The notes: generated by a model from the letters alone, not told the origin. A stretch of 64,000 nt of DNA from Paractinoplanes brasiliensis (GCF_004362215.1 NZ_SNWR01000002.1:1922001-1986000), one strand, 5' to 3'. Shown: positions 44,527-53,092, counted from the stretch's first letter. A program made the numbers and translations.

Positions 44527-46403
44527 TGCTTCGCCTCGGACGCTGGCACGTCGAGCGCCGGGTTCTTGTCGAAGAAGTTGACCGGCAGCAGGTGGAAGCC
44601 GGCCTTCTCGACCGGCATGACCGGCCAGTCCTCGGCCCGCGGGATGTGGGTGACGCCGAGCGTGTGCCACAGCACCACGTCCGTGTCCTCGGTGGGCCGG
44701 TCGGCGGCGGTCCAGCGGGGCAGGCCGTCGCCGGAGCGGCTCTGGTTGGGGTACTCCCCCGCCGAGCGCATCTCGCCGGGCCGGTACGGGGTGACCCACA
44801 TGTTGCGGGTCGCGAAGCCGGCCCGCTGCGCGATCAGCGACGGCGGCTGGGCCAGCATGGTGGCCGAGCTCCAGCCGGGCAGGAACTTGTAGCCGACCGG
44901 CATGCCCCACCGGTTCTTCTTGCCACGGTTGACGACCGTCCAGTTGCGCGAGCTCTGGGTGCTGGTCACCCAGTCGCCCGCGTTCTCCCGGTCGATCACG
45001 GTTTTCCGTACGCCGATGGCGTTGCCGTGCGGGTTCTCCGGTCCGACCGGCACGGCGTACGCGTCGTTCTGCACCACCGTGTTCTGCCAGCCGTCGACCT
45101 CCATGTCGAGCCGGAAGGAGAAGAGGTGCTGGTGGTACGTGCCGACCAGGTTCGTGCTGATCGGGGTGCCGTGCGGGGTGGGCTCGCCGTCCTCGACCGC
45201 CCGGGTCTGCACGATGCCGAGCAGCTTCACCTCCATCTGGATCGAGGCGTCCTGGTAGAAGTACCAGAAGAAGCCGTAGTGATAGTTGCCGACGGTGGCG
45301 ATGAAGCTGACCACCAGGCGACGGGAGCGGCGCACGTCGACCTTGCCGGTGACCCAGTCGGTGTGCTTCCAGAGGATCCCGTCGTCCTCCTCGTGGATGC
45401 AGATGGCGTTCTGGATCGTGGCAGGCTCGCCGTCCTCGCCCGCGAGCACCGCGTCCATGTAGACGATCTCGCCCAGGCAGTCGCAGCCCAGACGCAGCGA
45501 GTTGGCCAGTTTGCCGAGCCCGAACTCGCCGACGTCGAAGGCGCTGCGCCAGAAATGTTCCGACGACGGGTCCCCGTACGGGACCACCATCTCGGACAGA
45601 GAGGCGCGGTGCACGACCGAGCGGTAGTCGTCGCCGTCCTGGTACTCCACGGCGTGCAGCACCAGGCCCTCGAGCGGGTGCATGCCGATCCGCAGGCGCC
45701 ACTTCTGCCAGCTCAGCTCGGGTCCGTCGAGCCTGAAGCCGACGCCCGCGGGCTGGGTGATCTCCAGGGGCGCGACGTCCGTACGCAGGGGCTGGTTGGC
45801 GTCGGCGGTGTAGTTGCACAGGTCCGGGTTCATCGGCCGCACCCCGAAGTCGTGCACGTCGACGACCCGGCCGGCGGTGAGGTCGACGATCGCGATGACG
45901 CCCTCGATCGGGTGGGCGTAGCCGTTGTCGTCGGGGAACTCGCGGTAGTACGAGACCGAGCCGCACATACGTTTGCCGTCGACCGGGACGCCGGCCATGT
46001 TGCCCACGCCCCAAGGGTCGATCTGCACCTTCGCCAGGTCGGTTATGCCCCGCTTGGCCAGCGCCTCGACATACCGCGGGTCCTGCTTGATCAGCTCGGG
46101 CGCGCGCTCGAACTCCTCGAGCAGCACGGGGGCCGAGCCGTCGGTGATCTCGGTGACGCCGGCCAGCTCCTCCTTTTCGAGATCAACAACGACGTCGTAC
46201 GTGCGGGCGGTGTCGCGGTCGAGGATCATGGCCCGGGCCCGGCGGGTGACGGGCTCGCCGGCGCGCAGCGCGTACTTGTCCGGCTCGTCGGTGAAGACGG
46301 CGCTGAACCCCGGCCGGTCGCCGCCGATCCTCTCGCTCCGGACCACCGACGCGACACGGCGGATCTCGTCCGCGGTCAGGGCGTCGAACAAAGGGTTGCG
46401 CAT
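44517..46403 (-). CDS. Primary-amine oxidase (copper/topaquinone enzyme)
   Basis: 628 residues, close to the usual 620-680. The topaquinone-forming site reads VGNYHYG (about 372), where the first Tyr of N-Y-x-Y is oxidised to TPQ. Copper ligands are the HQH pair in GTYHQHLFSF (about 424) and a third His in the WHTLGVTHIPRAEDWPVMP region. The first 90 residues form the N2 domain. It oxidises primary amines to aldehydes, ammonia and H2O2, probably in the cytoplasm as no signal peptide is seen. A GAGAGAGG ribosome site precedes the ATG. Preceded by a TetR gene and a palindromic operator. Confidence 0.95.
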   Translation of the reverse strand: MRNPLFDALTADEIRRVASVVRSERIGGDRPGFSAVFTDEPDKYALRAGEPVTRRARAMILDRDTARTYDVVVDLEKEELAGVTEITDGSAPVLLEEFERAPELIKQDPRYVEALAKRGITDLAKVQIDPWGVGNMAGVPVDGKRMCGSVSYYREFPDDNGYAHPIEGVIAIVDLTAGRVVDVHDFGVRPMNPDLCNYTADANQPLRTDVAPLEITQPAGVGFRLDGPELSWQKWRLRIGMHPLEGLVLHAVEYQDGDDYRSVVHRASLSEMVVPYGDPSSEHFWRSAFDVGEFGLGKLANSLRLGCDCLGEIVYMDAVLAGEDGEPATIQNAICIHEEDDGILWKHTDWVTGKVDVRRSRRLVVSFIATVGNYHYGFFWYFYQDASIQMEVKLLGIVQTRAVEDGEPTPHGTPISTNLVGTYHQHLFSFRLDMEVDGWQNTVVQNDAYAVPVGPENPHGNAIGVRKTVIDRENAGDWVTSTQSSRNWTVVNRGKKNRWGMPVGYKFLPGWSSATMLAQPPSLIAQRAGFATRNMWVTPYRPGEMRSAGEYPNQSRSGDGLPRWTAADRPTEDTDVVLWHTLGVTHIPRAEDWPVMPVEKAGFHLLPVNFFDKNPALDVPASEAKHCH

Positions 46404-46445
46404 GGTGTGAGGTCCTCTCTTTCTCGAACCCCACCGAACACGCTT

Positions 46446-46457
46446 TTCCGTACGGAA
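46446..46457. promoter_or_regulatory. Perfect palindrome TTCCGTACGGAA, TetR operator candidate
   Basis: 12-bp perfect palindrome between the TetR gene end and the amine oxidase start, 43 bp upstream of the oxidase ATG. This form is common for TetR-family operators, making the adjacent TetR the likely binder. CCGTACGG-like words are frequent in this genome, which weakens the call. Confidence 0.5.
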
Positions 46458-46474
46458 TCTCTTCCACGGTCCGC

Positions 46475-47038
46475 TCAGTGGGCCGTTTTCCAGAGGACCA
46501 GCACCTCGCGCAGTTCTGCCAACGCCTTCTCCGCACGCTCGTCGGAGCCGTAAACGAGATGTTGCAGCACGAGACCGTCGAGCGCGGCGAAGACCAGAGC
46601 CGCCCGGATGCCGCCGGGGTCGTCGATCCCGAGGTTTGCCAGAGTGCCGGCGACCTGGGCGATGTAGTGGTCGTACAACTCGGCCACGGGCGCCGTCTCG
46701 CCGTCGCCGCGGGCCGCGCGAAGCAGGAAGTCGACCTGCAGCAACTGCCTGTCGCGGGCCTCGTTCATCAGCCGTACGAGGTTGGCGCCGAACGCCTCGG
46801 GGCTGTCGGCCAGCAGGTCGGCCTCGGCGGCGTCCCGGCGGGCGGCCAGCTCGAACGCCTCGGTGAGCAGGGCCTCACGGGTGCCGAAATAGAAGCGGAC
46901 CAGGCTGTGCGAGGTGCCGACGAGCGCCGCGACCGACCGGTAGGTGACCTTGTCGTGCCCCTCGGCGCCCGCGATGTGGATGGCGGCGTCCAGCAGACGG
47001 TCACGTATGGGAGTTTTCTCCCTTTGCCGATCGCTCAT
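46475..47038 (-). CDS. TetR-family regulator of the amine oxidase cluster
   Basis: 187 residues. Helix-turn-helix region HDKVTYRSVAALVGTSHSLV followed by RFYFGTREALLTEAF, and an all-helical ligand domain. ATG 47038 is chosen over the upstream ATG at 47104 because the family starts here. Located directly upstream of the oxidase in the same direction and divergent from an IclR gene. Confidence 0.9.
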   Translation of the reverse strand: MSDRQREKTPIRDRLLDAAIHIAGAEGHDKVTYRSVAALVGTSHSLVRFYFGTREALLTEAFELAARRDAAEADLLADSPEAFGANLVRLMNEARDRQLLQVDFLLRAARGDGETAPVAELYDHYIAQVAGTLANLGIDDPGGIRAALVFAALDGLVLQHLVYGSDERAEKALAELREVLVLWKTAH

Positions 47039-47093
47039 TTCCCAGAATTTACATTGCGGTCTGGACTTGCGCCGCCCGGCGGCCACAGAATGT

Positions 47094-47115
47094 GAATTGT
47101 CCACCTGGACAATTC
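47094..47115. promoter_or_regulatory. 22-bp palindrome, probable IclR operator
   Basis: GAATTGTCCA-CC-TGGACAATTC: perfect 10-bp arms. It ends 15 bp before the IclR start and sits in the 92-bp divergent gap, so it could control both the IclR and the TetR/amine oxidase genes. Confidence 0.7.
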
Positions 47116-47130
47116 GAGAGGGGGCCGGTC

Positions 47131-47904
47131 GTGCAGGACCACCCGTCGTCCGTGCTGGGCAAGGCTTTTCTGCTGTTCGGGGCGTTCGACGGCAGTCGCA
47201 CGACGCTCGGGCTGACCGACCTCAGCCGCCGCTCGGGCATCCCGAAGGCCACCGCCTACCGGCTCGCCCAGGAGCTGGTCGACCTGAACCTGCTGGAACG
47301 GGTCGAAGCCGGATACCAGCTGGGCTGGCGCATGTACGAGCTGGGGCAGCTCGTGCCCGGCCCGGCCAACCTGCGGCACCTCGCCCGCCCGGCGCTCATG
47401 GACCTGCACTCGGCCACCCGCGCGGCGGTGCACCTGGCCGTGCCGCACGGCCTCGACACGCTCTATCTGGAACGCCTGGTCGGGCGGCGGGACGCCCGGC
47501 TGCACACTGCCGTCGGCAACCGGATGCCGATCTGGTACGCCGCCTCGGGCAAGCTGTTCCTCGCCCATGGTCCCGACCTCGAGGGGTTCCTGGACGCCCT
47601 CGGTGACGCGCTTCCGCGTACCCGGCACAGCGTGCGCAGCCCCGTTCAGCTGCGCGCCCAGATCGAGGCCGTCCGCGAGCGGCGCTGGTCGGTCGAGCAC
47701 GAGGAGTGCGTCGAGGGGTACAAGTCGTACGCCGTGCCGGTCACGCTGGGCGGCCCCCACCACGTCGTGGCCGCCGTGTCCGCGACGCTGCCCGTGGCCC
47801 GCCGGGACGAGCAGCCGGTCGTGCGGGCTCTGTGGGCCACGGCGGCGCACATCAGCCGTTCCCTGGAGTCCTCGCCGGCCGCCCCGGCCCGCCTCGCCGG
47901 CTGA
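47131..47904 (+). CDS. IclR-family transcriptional regulator
   Basis: 257 residues. N-terminal winged helix (LGLTDLSRRSGIPKATAYRL) and C-terminal effector domain with HGLDTLYLERL, IWYAASGKLFLAHG and VEGYKSYAVPVTLGG. GTG start at 47131 with a GAGAGGGGG ribosome site; the frame is open upstream but those codons contain the operator. IclR proteins usually bind small organic acids or aromatic catabolites, which fits a link to amine breakdown. Confidence 0.93.
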   Translation: MQDHPSSVLGKAFLLFGAFDGSRTTLGLTDLSRRSGIPKATAYRLAQELVDLNLLERVEAGYQLGWRMYELGQLVPGPANLRHLARPALMDLHSATRAAVHLAVPHGLDTLYLERLVGRRDARLHTAVGNRMPIWYAASGKLFLAHGPDLEGFLDALGDALPRTRHSVRSPVQLRAQIEAVRERRWSVEHEECVEGYKSYAVPVTLGGPHHVVAAVSATLPVARRDEQPVVRALWATAAHISRSLESSPAAPARLAG

Positions 47905-47919
47905 CCTACAGCGCTGGTC

Positions 47920-48054
47920 GTGACCGGCGACGGGCGCTACGTCGTCATCAGCGGGCGGTGGCGGGCGACCGACCCCGACATCCCCGAGGACGGCGCCGCC
48001 ACGCACGTCAGCCGGCCTCCCCACGCCGTGATCAACTGGGAGCGGGTCAGTTGA
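47920..48054 (+). CDS. Small protein with WRATDP motif, possibly truncated
   Basis: 44 codons, GTG start, reading GDGRYVVISGRWRATDPDIP. The (R)WRATDP segment recalls short uncharacterised actinobacterial proteins with a conserved RWRATDPxIPE block. The downstream part of that family (a basic helix) is missing here, so this may be shortened or decayed. It overlaps the end of the opposite gene by 8 bp. Confidence 0.4.
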   Translation: MTGDGRYVVISGRWRATDPDIPEDGAATHVSRPPHAVINWERVS

Positions 48055-48850
48055 ACGGGGGGCGGTGAACGCCGAAGTGGGCGTGGATCTGGGACGAGCA
48101 GACCTCCGTACGGGCGACGACGACGCCGACCGTGAACAGGACGATGATCGAGCCGGTCAGGCCCCAGAACAGCTGGTTGGTCCAGTCGAGGAAGGCGAAC
48201 ACGCCGCACAGGCCGACGGCGAAGGCGGTGATGCCGGCCATCGTCTGGAGTTCGCGCAGGAGCCGGTGCAGGATGCGGTGGGCCTCGACGTGGTCACCGA
48301 AATGCGACCGGGGCGACCACTTCCTGGTGATCATCATGCAGGCCATCGTGCCGAACCAGAACAGGGAGAGCCACAGGTTCCAGGCCCGCGCGTCGCCGAT
48401 GAAGAAAGCGGGTGGGATCTCCAAAGCGGCGTACCCGAACGGCAGGAACGCGTCGAGGAACGAGGGCGCCCAGCGCAGCAGAACGCTCATCGTCAGGTAC
48501 CAGTAGAAGACGACTACGAAGATGAGCAGGGTGGCGACGCTCTGCACGCCGGCCAGCAGGCTGGGCTTCTCGAACGTGTTCTCGGCCAGCAGCGCCAGCG
48601 CGACACCCTGGATGATGCTGATGATCGTGATGAAGCCGCCCGGCGAGATCTCGAGCGAGCGTCGGACCAGCACGTCGTGGCTGAGGGCTTGGATGCCGTC
48701 GCCGCGCACGACGTCGGGGACGGGGGCCTCGGCCGGGATCACGTACGAATGACGCGGCGACGACGGTGCGTAACCCTGGCGGGGCGTCGCGGTGTGCCGA
48801 TGCCGGCGGCTTCTGCGGATGTCAGGGAGGTCGGCTGCCACGAACCACAT
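48047..48850 (-). CDS. Multi-span membrane protein of unknown function
   Basis: 267 residues as annotated, but the first 36 are Arg/His-rich and may be noncoding; GTG at 48742 (VIPAEAPVPDVV) is the alternative start. About five to six membrane helices (FITIISIIQGVALALLAE, ATLLIFVVVFYWYLTMSVLL, and a C-terminal LTGSIIVLFTVGVVVA) with a central RSHFGDHVEAHRILHRLLRE loop. No family recognised. Confidence 0.65.
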   Translation of the reverse strand: MWFVAADLPDIRRSRRHRHTATPRQGYAPSSPRHSYVIPAEAPVPDVVRGDGIQALSHDVLVRRSLEISPGGFITIISIIQGVALALLAENTFEKPSLLAGVQSVATLLIFVVVFYWYLTMSVLLRWAPSFLDAFLPFGYAALEIPPAFFIGDARAWNLWLSLFWFGTMACMMITRKWSPRSHFGDHVEAHRILHRLLRELQTMAGITAFAVGLCGVFAFLDWTNQLFWGLTGSIIVLFTVGVVVARTEVCSSQIHAHFGVHRPPFN

Positions 48851-49241
48851 CCTGCTGGGGCCGTCAACACCCTCCCGGCACGTTCACAGGTGCTGCCTTG
48901 ACACCGGTCGTTGCGGTTGTTTCCGCAGCTCACGCGAGCATTGGCCGCTTGCCCGGTCAAGCCGGCGCGCGGTGATCTTCCCGCACGGGGAAAGGGCAGC
49001 TCACTGGGAGTCAGCCGCTCCCGGCACCTGACTGACGCCGATGCATGCCGTACGAACAATGTTACGGAGCGCGGCGATCACGGTGTCCGTCACAGAGGGC
49101 TACCGCACGGAGTGCAGTACTTGGTGTCTACGACTCGGAGCGCAAAAGCCCAAAAACCCTGGAACCGTCAAAAGGCGCAATCCACGCGCGCGGCAGGGCT
49201 GAGTGAGGGCTCGGACCGGCGCCGCCCTGTCGACAGGCAGC
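48851..49241. other. 390-bp intergenic region, no gene recognised
   Basis: Upstream of the membrane protein and beyond the radical SAM terminator. The part at about 49130-49180 is unusually A-rich for this genome (GCAAAAGCCCAAAAACCCTG). No reading frame with coding character. Could hold a promoter or a small RNA; nothing can be assigned. Confidence 0.4.
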
Positions 49242-49285
49242 GCCCGGCAGCCGCCCCCTCGATGTTGCAGGGGCGACTGCCGGGC
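49242..49285 (-). terminator. Hairpin terminator of the radical SAM gene
   Basis: 16-bp stem (49242-49257 with 49270-49285), 12-nt loop, 9 bp after the stop codon. The single imperfect pair is C-A on the plus strand but G-U in minus-strand RNA, matching the direction of the radical SAM gene. Confidence 0.8.
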
Positions 49286-49294
49286 TGCTCAGAG

Positions 49295-50620
49295 TCAGAC
49301 GGCCGGGGCCGGCTCGTCGTTCGGAGCCAGCGAGTCCATGAACGAGCTCACCGAGAACACCGCCCGGCCGGCGCCGGCCGGACCGTACCCGGGCGGGCTG
49401 GTCAGGCCGTTGGCCTCCATGACCGCGCGGTACGTCTCGAGCAGGCGTACGTGGTATTCCAGCGGCGCGCCCTGCGGGTTGGTGCGGCCCAGCGGGGTGG
49501 TCGGCTCGGGGCACCACGTGGTGAACCGGGGAGTGATGCCGCGGGACATGAAGTACTCGAGGCCCTCGGCGGTCGACGCGATCGCCTCGTCGACGGTGGT
49601 GAAGCCGTGCGGCGCGGCCATCTCGACGCCCGCCACGAAGTTCGGGATGACGTTGCGCGGGCCGAAGATCTCGGCCGAGTCGAGGATGCGGCGGTGCCAC
49701 TCCTCGCGGCCCACGTAGCGCTCCTTGCCCGGGCAGTACAGCTCGAACAGCTTCTTGTCCCACACCTCGTAGTTGGGGTGGTAGATCTGGATGCCGTAGT
49801 CCTTGAACCGCTGGACGTCGGCCTTGGGCAGCGCCTGCGCGACGACCTTGCCGATCCACCGGCCGGGGAAGCGTTCCTCGATGGCCTGCGCGTACTGCCC
49901 GTAGAAGTCGGCCTCGGCCTTGCCGCCCACGTGCGAGGTGATCGAGCCGCCGGTCAGCGTGTACGCCTGCGACGTACGGGCGGTGTCGTGCTTGTCGATG
50001 ATCTCGAGCGCCTCGAGGATCTCGTCGACCGGCTTGACCCCGGTGTAGGGACGGCCGGCCGCCTTGTGCTGGCGCCAGTTGTGGTTGATGTCGCAGTACT
50101 GGCACTCTTCCTTGGCGCCGAAGTACTGACAGACGCGGAACGCGGTCAGGTAGATCAGATAGCCCCACTGGATGGTCGGCGCGACCTCCATGACCGACTT
50201 GCCGTTGGTCAGCGTGTGCCGGTAGTAGTCCGGCATCGGCGGCACACCGACGTCGGCGATCGGCTTGTCGTCGAGGTAGAGACGCATGAGGCCGTCGTCG
50301 CCGGTCTTGACCCGGTAGGGCGAGGCCGGGTTGGTGCGGACCGACACCACCGTACGGCGCAGCTCATAGGGGCCGCCGGTGAGCACGATCTCCTCCGGCG
50401 GGCGGCGCAGCGCGGCCGTGCCCAGCTCGGGCAGGGTGCGGTGGTCGAACGAGAAGATGAAATACGACTTGGGTTTGACGTCGCCGTGCTCGTTGTCGGT
50501 CAACGCCGAGTCGTCGAAGGCCAGCCCGCCGCGAAGCAGGTCCTCCTTGATGACCGCCTCCCGCGGCACGTGCGGGAACCGCCCCATCAGATCCTCGACG
50601 ATCTCGGTGCGTGACGTCAT
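49295..50620 (-). CDS. Radical SAM protein with unusual CX8CX2C cluster motif
   Basis: 441 residues. The cluster Cys are C164, C173 and C176 in CQYFGAKEECQYC, a CX8CX2C spacing instead of the standard CX3CX2C. The following barrel looks normal: TGGSITSHVGGKAEADFYGQ provides the GG(E)-type strand and IGKVVAQALPKADVQRFKDY a later strand. An N-terminal domain of about 140 residues precedes it (LYLDDKPIADVGVPPMPDYY). A GGAGGGG site precedes the ATG. Reaction unknown. It lies 84 bp downstream of the DhaM fusion in the same direction, with its own terminator. Confidence 0.85.
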   Translation of the reverse strand: MTSRTEIVEDLMGRFPHVPREAVIKEDLLRGGLAFDDSALTDNEHGDVKPKSYFIFSFDHRTLPELGTAALRRPPEEIVLTGGPYELRRTVVSVRTNPASPYRVKTGDDGLMRLYLDDKPIADVGVPPMPDYYRHTLTNGKSVMEVAPTIQWGYLIYLTAFRVCQYFGAKEECQYCDINHNWRQHKAAGRPYTGVKPVDEILEALEIIDKHDTARTSQAYTLTGGSITSHVGGKAEADFYGQYAQAIEERFPGRWIGKVVAQALPKADVQRFKDYGIQIYHPNYEVWDKKLFELYCPGKERYVGREEWHRRILDSAEIFGPRNVIPNFVAGVEMAAPHGFTTVDEAIASTAEGLEYFMSRGITPRFTTWCPEPTTPLGRTNPQGAPLEYHVRLLETYRAVMEANGLTSPPGYGPAGAGRAVFSVSSFMDSLAPNDEPAPAV

Positions 50621-50704
50621 GAGCCCCTCCAGATCAACAGCCTCGACCCATCCTCTCTCACGGGTACGACAGTTCCCAGCGGCGGGACCGAGGTGAGCCT
50701 TCGG

Positions 50705-53092
50705 TCACGTGGCGCGGACGGCCTGCTTGGTCACGGGCACCAGGGCCGGGGCGACACTGAGCTCCCGTACGCCCGCAGCCAGCAGCCGCGGCACCACGGT
50801 CCCGTCCCCGGCGAGCTCGCCGCACACCGCCACCGTCTTCTGCGGGCCGGCCGCGCGGCAGACGCCCTCGATGAGCTGCTCAACCGCCGGATCGAGCCCG
50901 CTGGTGAGGTCCAGCAGATCGGCGTTGCCGCGCTCGGCGGCCAGCGTGTACTGGGTCAGGTCGTTGGTGCCGATGCTGAAGAAATCCACGTACGGGGTGA
51001 AGTCGGCCGCCCGCAGCGCCGCCGCGGGCACCTCGACCATCATGCCGACCCGCAGGTCAGGGGGCAGATCGCCGACCTCGTCGAGCATCCGGCGCGCCTC
51101 GACGACCTCGTCCGGCGTCGTGACCATGGGGAACATCACGCTGACCGGGGTGCGGCGGGCCACCCGTACGATGGCCCGCAACTGCTCGGTGAACATCGAA
51201 CGGTGGACCAGCGAGTGCCTGATTCCCCGTACGCCCAGAAAGGGGTTGGCCTCGGACGGCGCGGGCAGATAGCGCAGGGGCTTGTCGCTGCCCGCGTCGA
51301 GGGTGCGCAGGGTGATGCGGCGGCCCCCGAGGGCGTCGGCGATCGCGAGGTAGACGGCTTCCTGCTCGTCGGCGTCCGGGGCGGTGTCCCGGTCGAGGAA
51401 GAGGAACTCGGTGCGCACGAGACCGGCCAGGTCGGCGCCGTTGTCAGCGGCGGCGCGCGCCTCGGCGACGGAACCGATGTTGGCGCCGACGTGGATGGTC
51501 ACGCCGTTACGGGTCATTGCGGGTTGTGCCGCTTTTGTCCGGGCCTCGTCGCTCAGCTTCTTGTGCCGCTCGGCGCGGGATCGGAAATCTTCGAGCACGT
51601 CCGGGGCGGGGTCGACGGCCACGTCGCCGGTGCTGCCGTCGAGGGCTATGAGGGCGCCCTCGGGGATGTCACCGATCACCGCGGGGATGCCCCGGGTGCG
51701 CAGGAGGATCGCGGCGTGTGAGGTGGGGCTGCCGTTTCTCAGGACGACCCCGGCGATGCGTACGGGGTCGAGGGCGGCGGCCTGAGCGGGGGTGAGATCG
51801 GTGGCCATCAGGATGCCCTCGCCGTCGACCGTGGCGGCGGGGACGCCCAGGAGCGCCCGCAGGACCTGGTCGGAGACGGCCCGTACGTCGTCGGCGCGGG
51901 CCCGCAGGTAAGGGTCGGGCAGCGCGTCGAACTCGGCGGCCACCCGGTTGGTGGTGTCGCGCCAGGCTTCGGGGGCGGTTGTGCCCTTGTCGATGGCGGC
52001 ACGGGCCTCGTCGAGCAGGTCGGCGTCTTCGAGCAGCATCAGGTGGGCCTCGAAGATGTCGCCGCTCAGTTTCCCGATCTCGTGACGGGCAGTGGTCAGG
52101 GCGTCGGTGAGGCGGTGTTGCTCGGCCTCGCTGCCCATGGACGGCTCGTCGGGGATGTGCAGCGCCGGCTGACTGAGCCGCACGGCGGGACCGATGGCGA
52201 TGCCGGGTGACGAGGGTGCGGCTCGCAACGTGCTAGCAGATCTGCCGGGCGTTGGGGGGTTGTCCACATTCTCGGGTTGTCCACAGGGCTTCGGCAGAGA
52301 TCCGCCGTCCGCTGGATAATTGCCAGTGGGGGACCCCCGGTGGAGGGTGGGCTCTGGCCGGGAGTGGTTGACATGATCCTGGGTCTCGCCGAAGGCGTCG
52401 CCCGCCAGCTCGACAAATCTGTCAACGGCTTCCTGTGCTTGCCGTCCCGAAGCCCGTACGGCCAATTCATGTCCCCGCAACGCCCCCAGCGTCGCGACCC
52501 GCGTCAGGCTCGACGCCGGCACCCACCCCGAGCCCGTGTTCTCGTTGCGCAACTCGACAAGCGCGTCGAACCGCCGCAACTCCCCCACCAGCCGGGCGGC
52601 GGGCCGCGCGTGCAGGCCGTGCTCGTTCACCACCCGCACGACGGCCGACACCCCTTCCCCCGTACGGGATGGCTCCTCCCCCGCCGTCCCGAAGTGTGCT
52701 TCCTTGCCCGCCAGCCCCGCCAGCGCCTCGGCCGCCACCTCCTCGCGAGTACCTCCTGCCCCCGCGGTGACCGCCGCCGCCACCAGGCCCTCGACGAGCG
52801 GCGCCGGGCACAGCAGGACGCGTTCGCGCAGCGGCTCGTCCAGCAGCTCCAACGCTGTCTCGGCCGAGAGCACGGCGCTGCCCAGGTCCATCAGCACGAC
52901 CACGCCGTCCCCGTCGTCGGCCGCCGTGATCGCCTCGCTGATGGCGACAGCGTCGGTTCCGAACGTCTCCTCGTCCAGGCCCGCGGCGACCTCGATCGGC
53001 ACCGGCCGCCCCGGCGTCATCTCGGACGCGAGGGCGGCCGCCGCCCGGGCCAGCGGACGGCTGTGACCGGCCACCACCAGCCCCACGGTCAT
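50705..53092 (-). CDS. dhaM: DhaM-HPr-Enzyme I fusion (PTS-type phosphocarrier of dihydroxyacetone kinase)
   Basis: 795 residues. DhaM/EIIA-Man domain (1-125) with the His in VAGHSRPLA; HPr (about 145-235) with the phospho-His in NEHGLHARPAARL; Enzyme I (about 285-795) with the active His in GSPTSHAAILL, LGVRGIRHSL and the PEP-site GTNDLTQYTLA. It takes phosphate from PEP and passes it along to the ADP bound to DhaL. Start overlaps the DhaL stop (ATGA). The HPr-EI linker (about 240-280, containing QPENVDNPP) is encoded by a dispersed DNA repeat, so the linker looks acquired. Confidence 0.95.
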   Translation of the reverse strand: MTVGLVVAGHSRPLARAAAALASEMTPGRPVPIEVAAGLDEETFGTDAVAISEAITAADDGDGVVVLMDLGSAVLSAETALELLDEPLRERVLLCPAPLVEGLVAAAVTAGAGGTREEVAAEALAGLAGKEAHFGTAGEEPSRTGEGVSAVVRVVNEHGLHARPAARLVGELRRFDALVELRNENTGSGWVPASSLTRVATLGALRGHELAVRASGRQAQEAVDRFVELAGDAFGETQDHVNHSRPEPTLHRGSPTGNYPADGGSLPKPCGQPENVDNPPTPGRSASTLRAAPSSPGIAIGPAVRLSQPALHIPDEPSMGSEAEQHRLTDALTTARHEIGKLSGDIFEAHLMLLEDADLLDEARAAIDKGTTAPEAWRDTTNRVAAEFDALPDPYLRARADDVRAVSDQVLRALLGVPAATVDGEGILMATDLTPAQAAALDPVRIAGVVLRNGSPTSHAAILLRTRGIPAVIGDIPEGALIALDGSTGDVAVDPAPDVLEDFRSRAERHKKLSDEARTKAAQPAMTRNGVTIHVGANIGSVAEARAAADNGADLAGLVRTEFLFLDRDTAPDADEQEAVYLAIADALGGRRITLRTLDAGSDKPLRYLPAPSEANPFLGVRGIRHSLVHRSMFTEQLRAIVRVARRTPVSVMFPMVTTPDEVVEARRMLDEVGDLPPDLRVGMMVEVPAAALRAADFTPYVDFFSIGTNDLTQYTLAAERGNADLLDLTSGLDPAVEQLIEGVCRAAGPQKTVAVCGELAGDGTVVPRLLAAGVRELSVAPALVPVTKQAVRAT
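52258..52367 (-). repeat. Dispersed repeat element copy A, inside the DhaM fusion gene
   Basis: Contains TTGTCCACA at 52260-52268 and 52277-52285 (17-bp period), then GGGGGACCCCC at 52328-52338 and a GTGG-GGGTGGGCTCTGG-like tail. The same layout, with the same 17-bp nonamer spacing and orientation, occurs at 59875-59997. Here it is translated as the HPr-EI linker. Confidence 0.75.
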
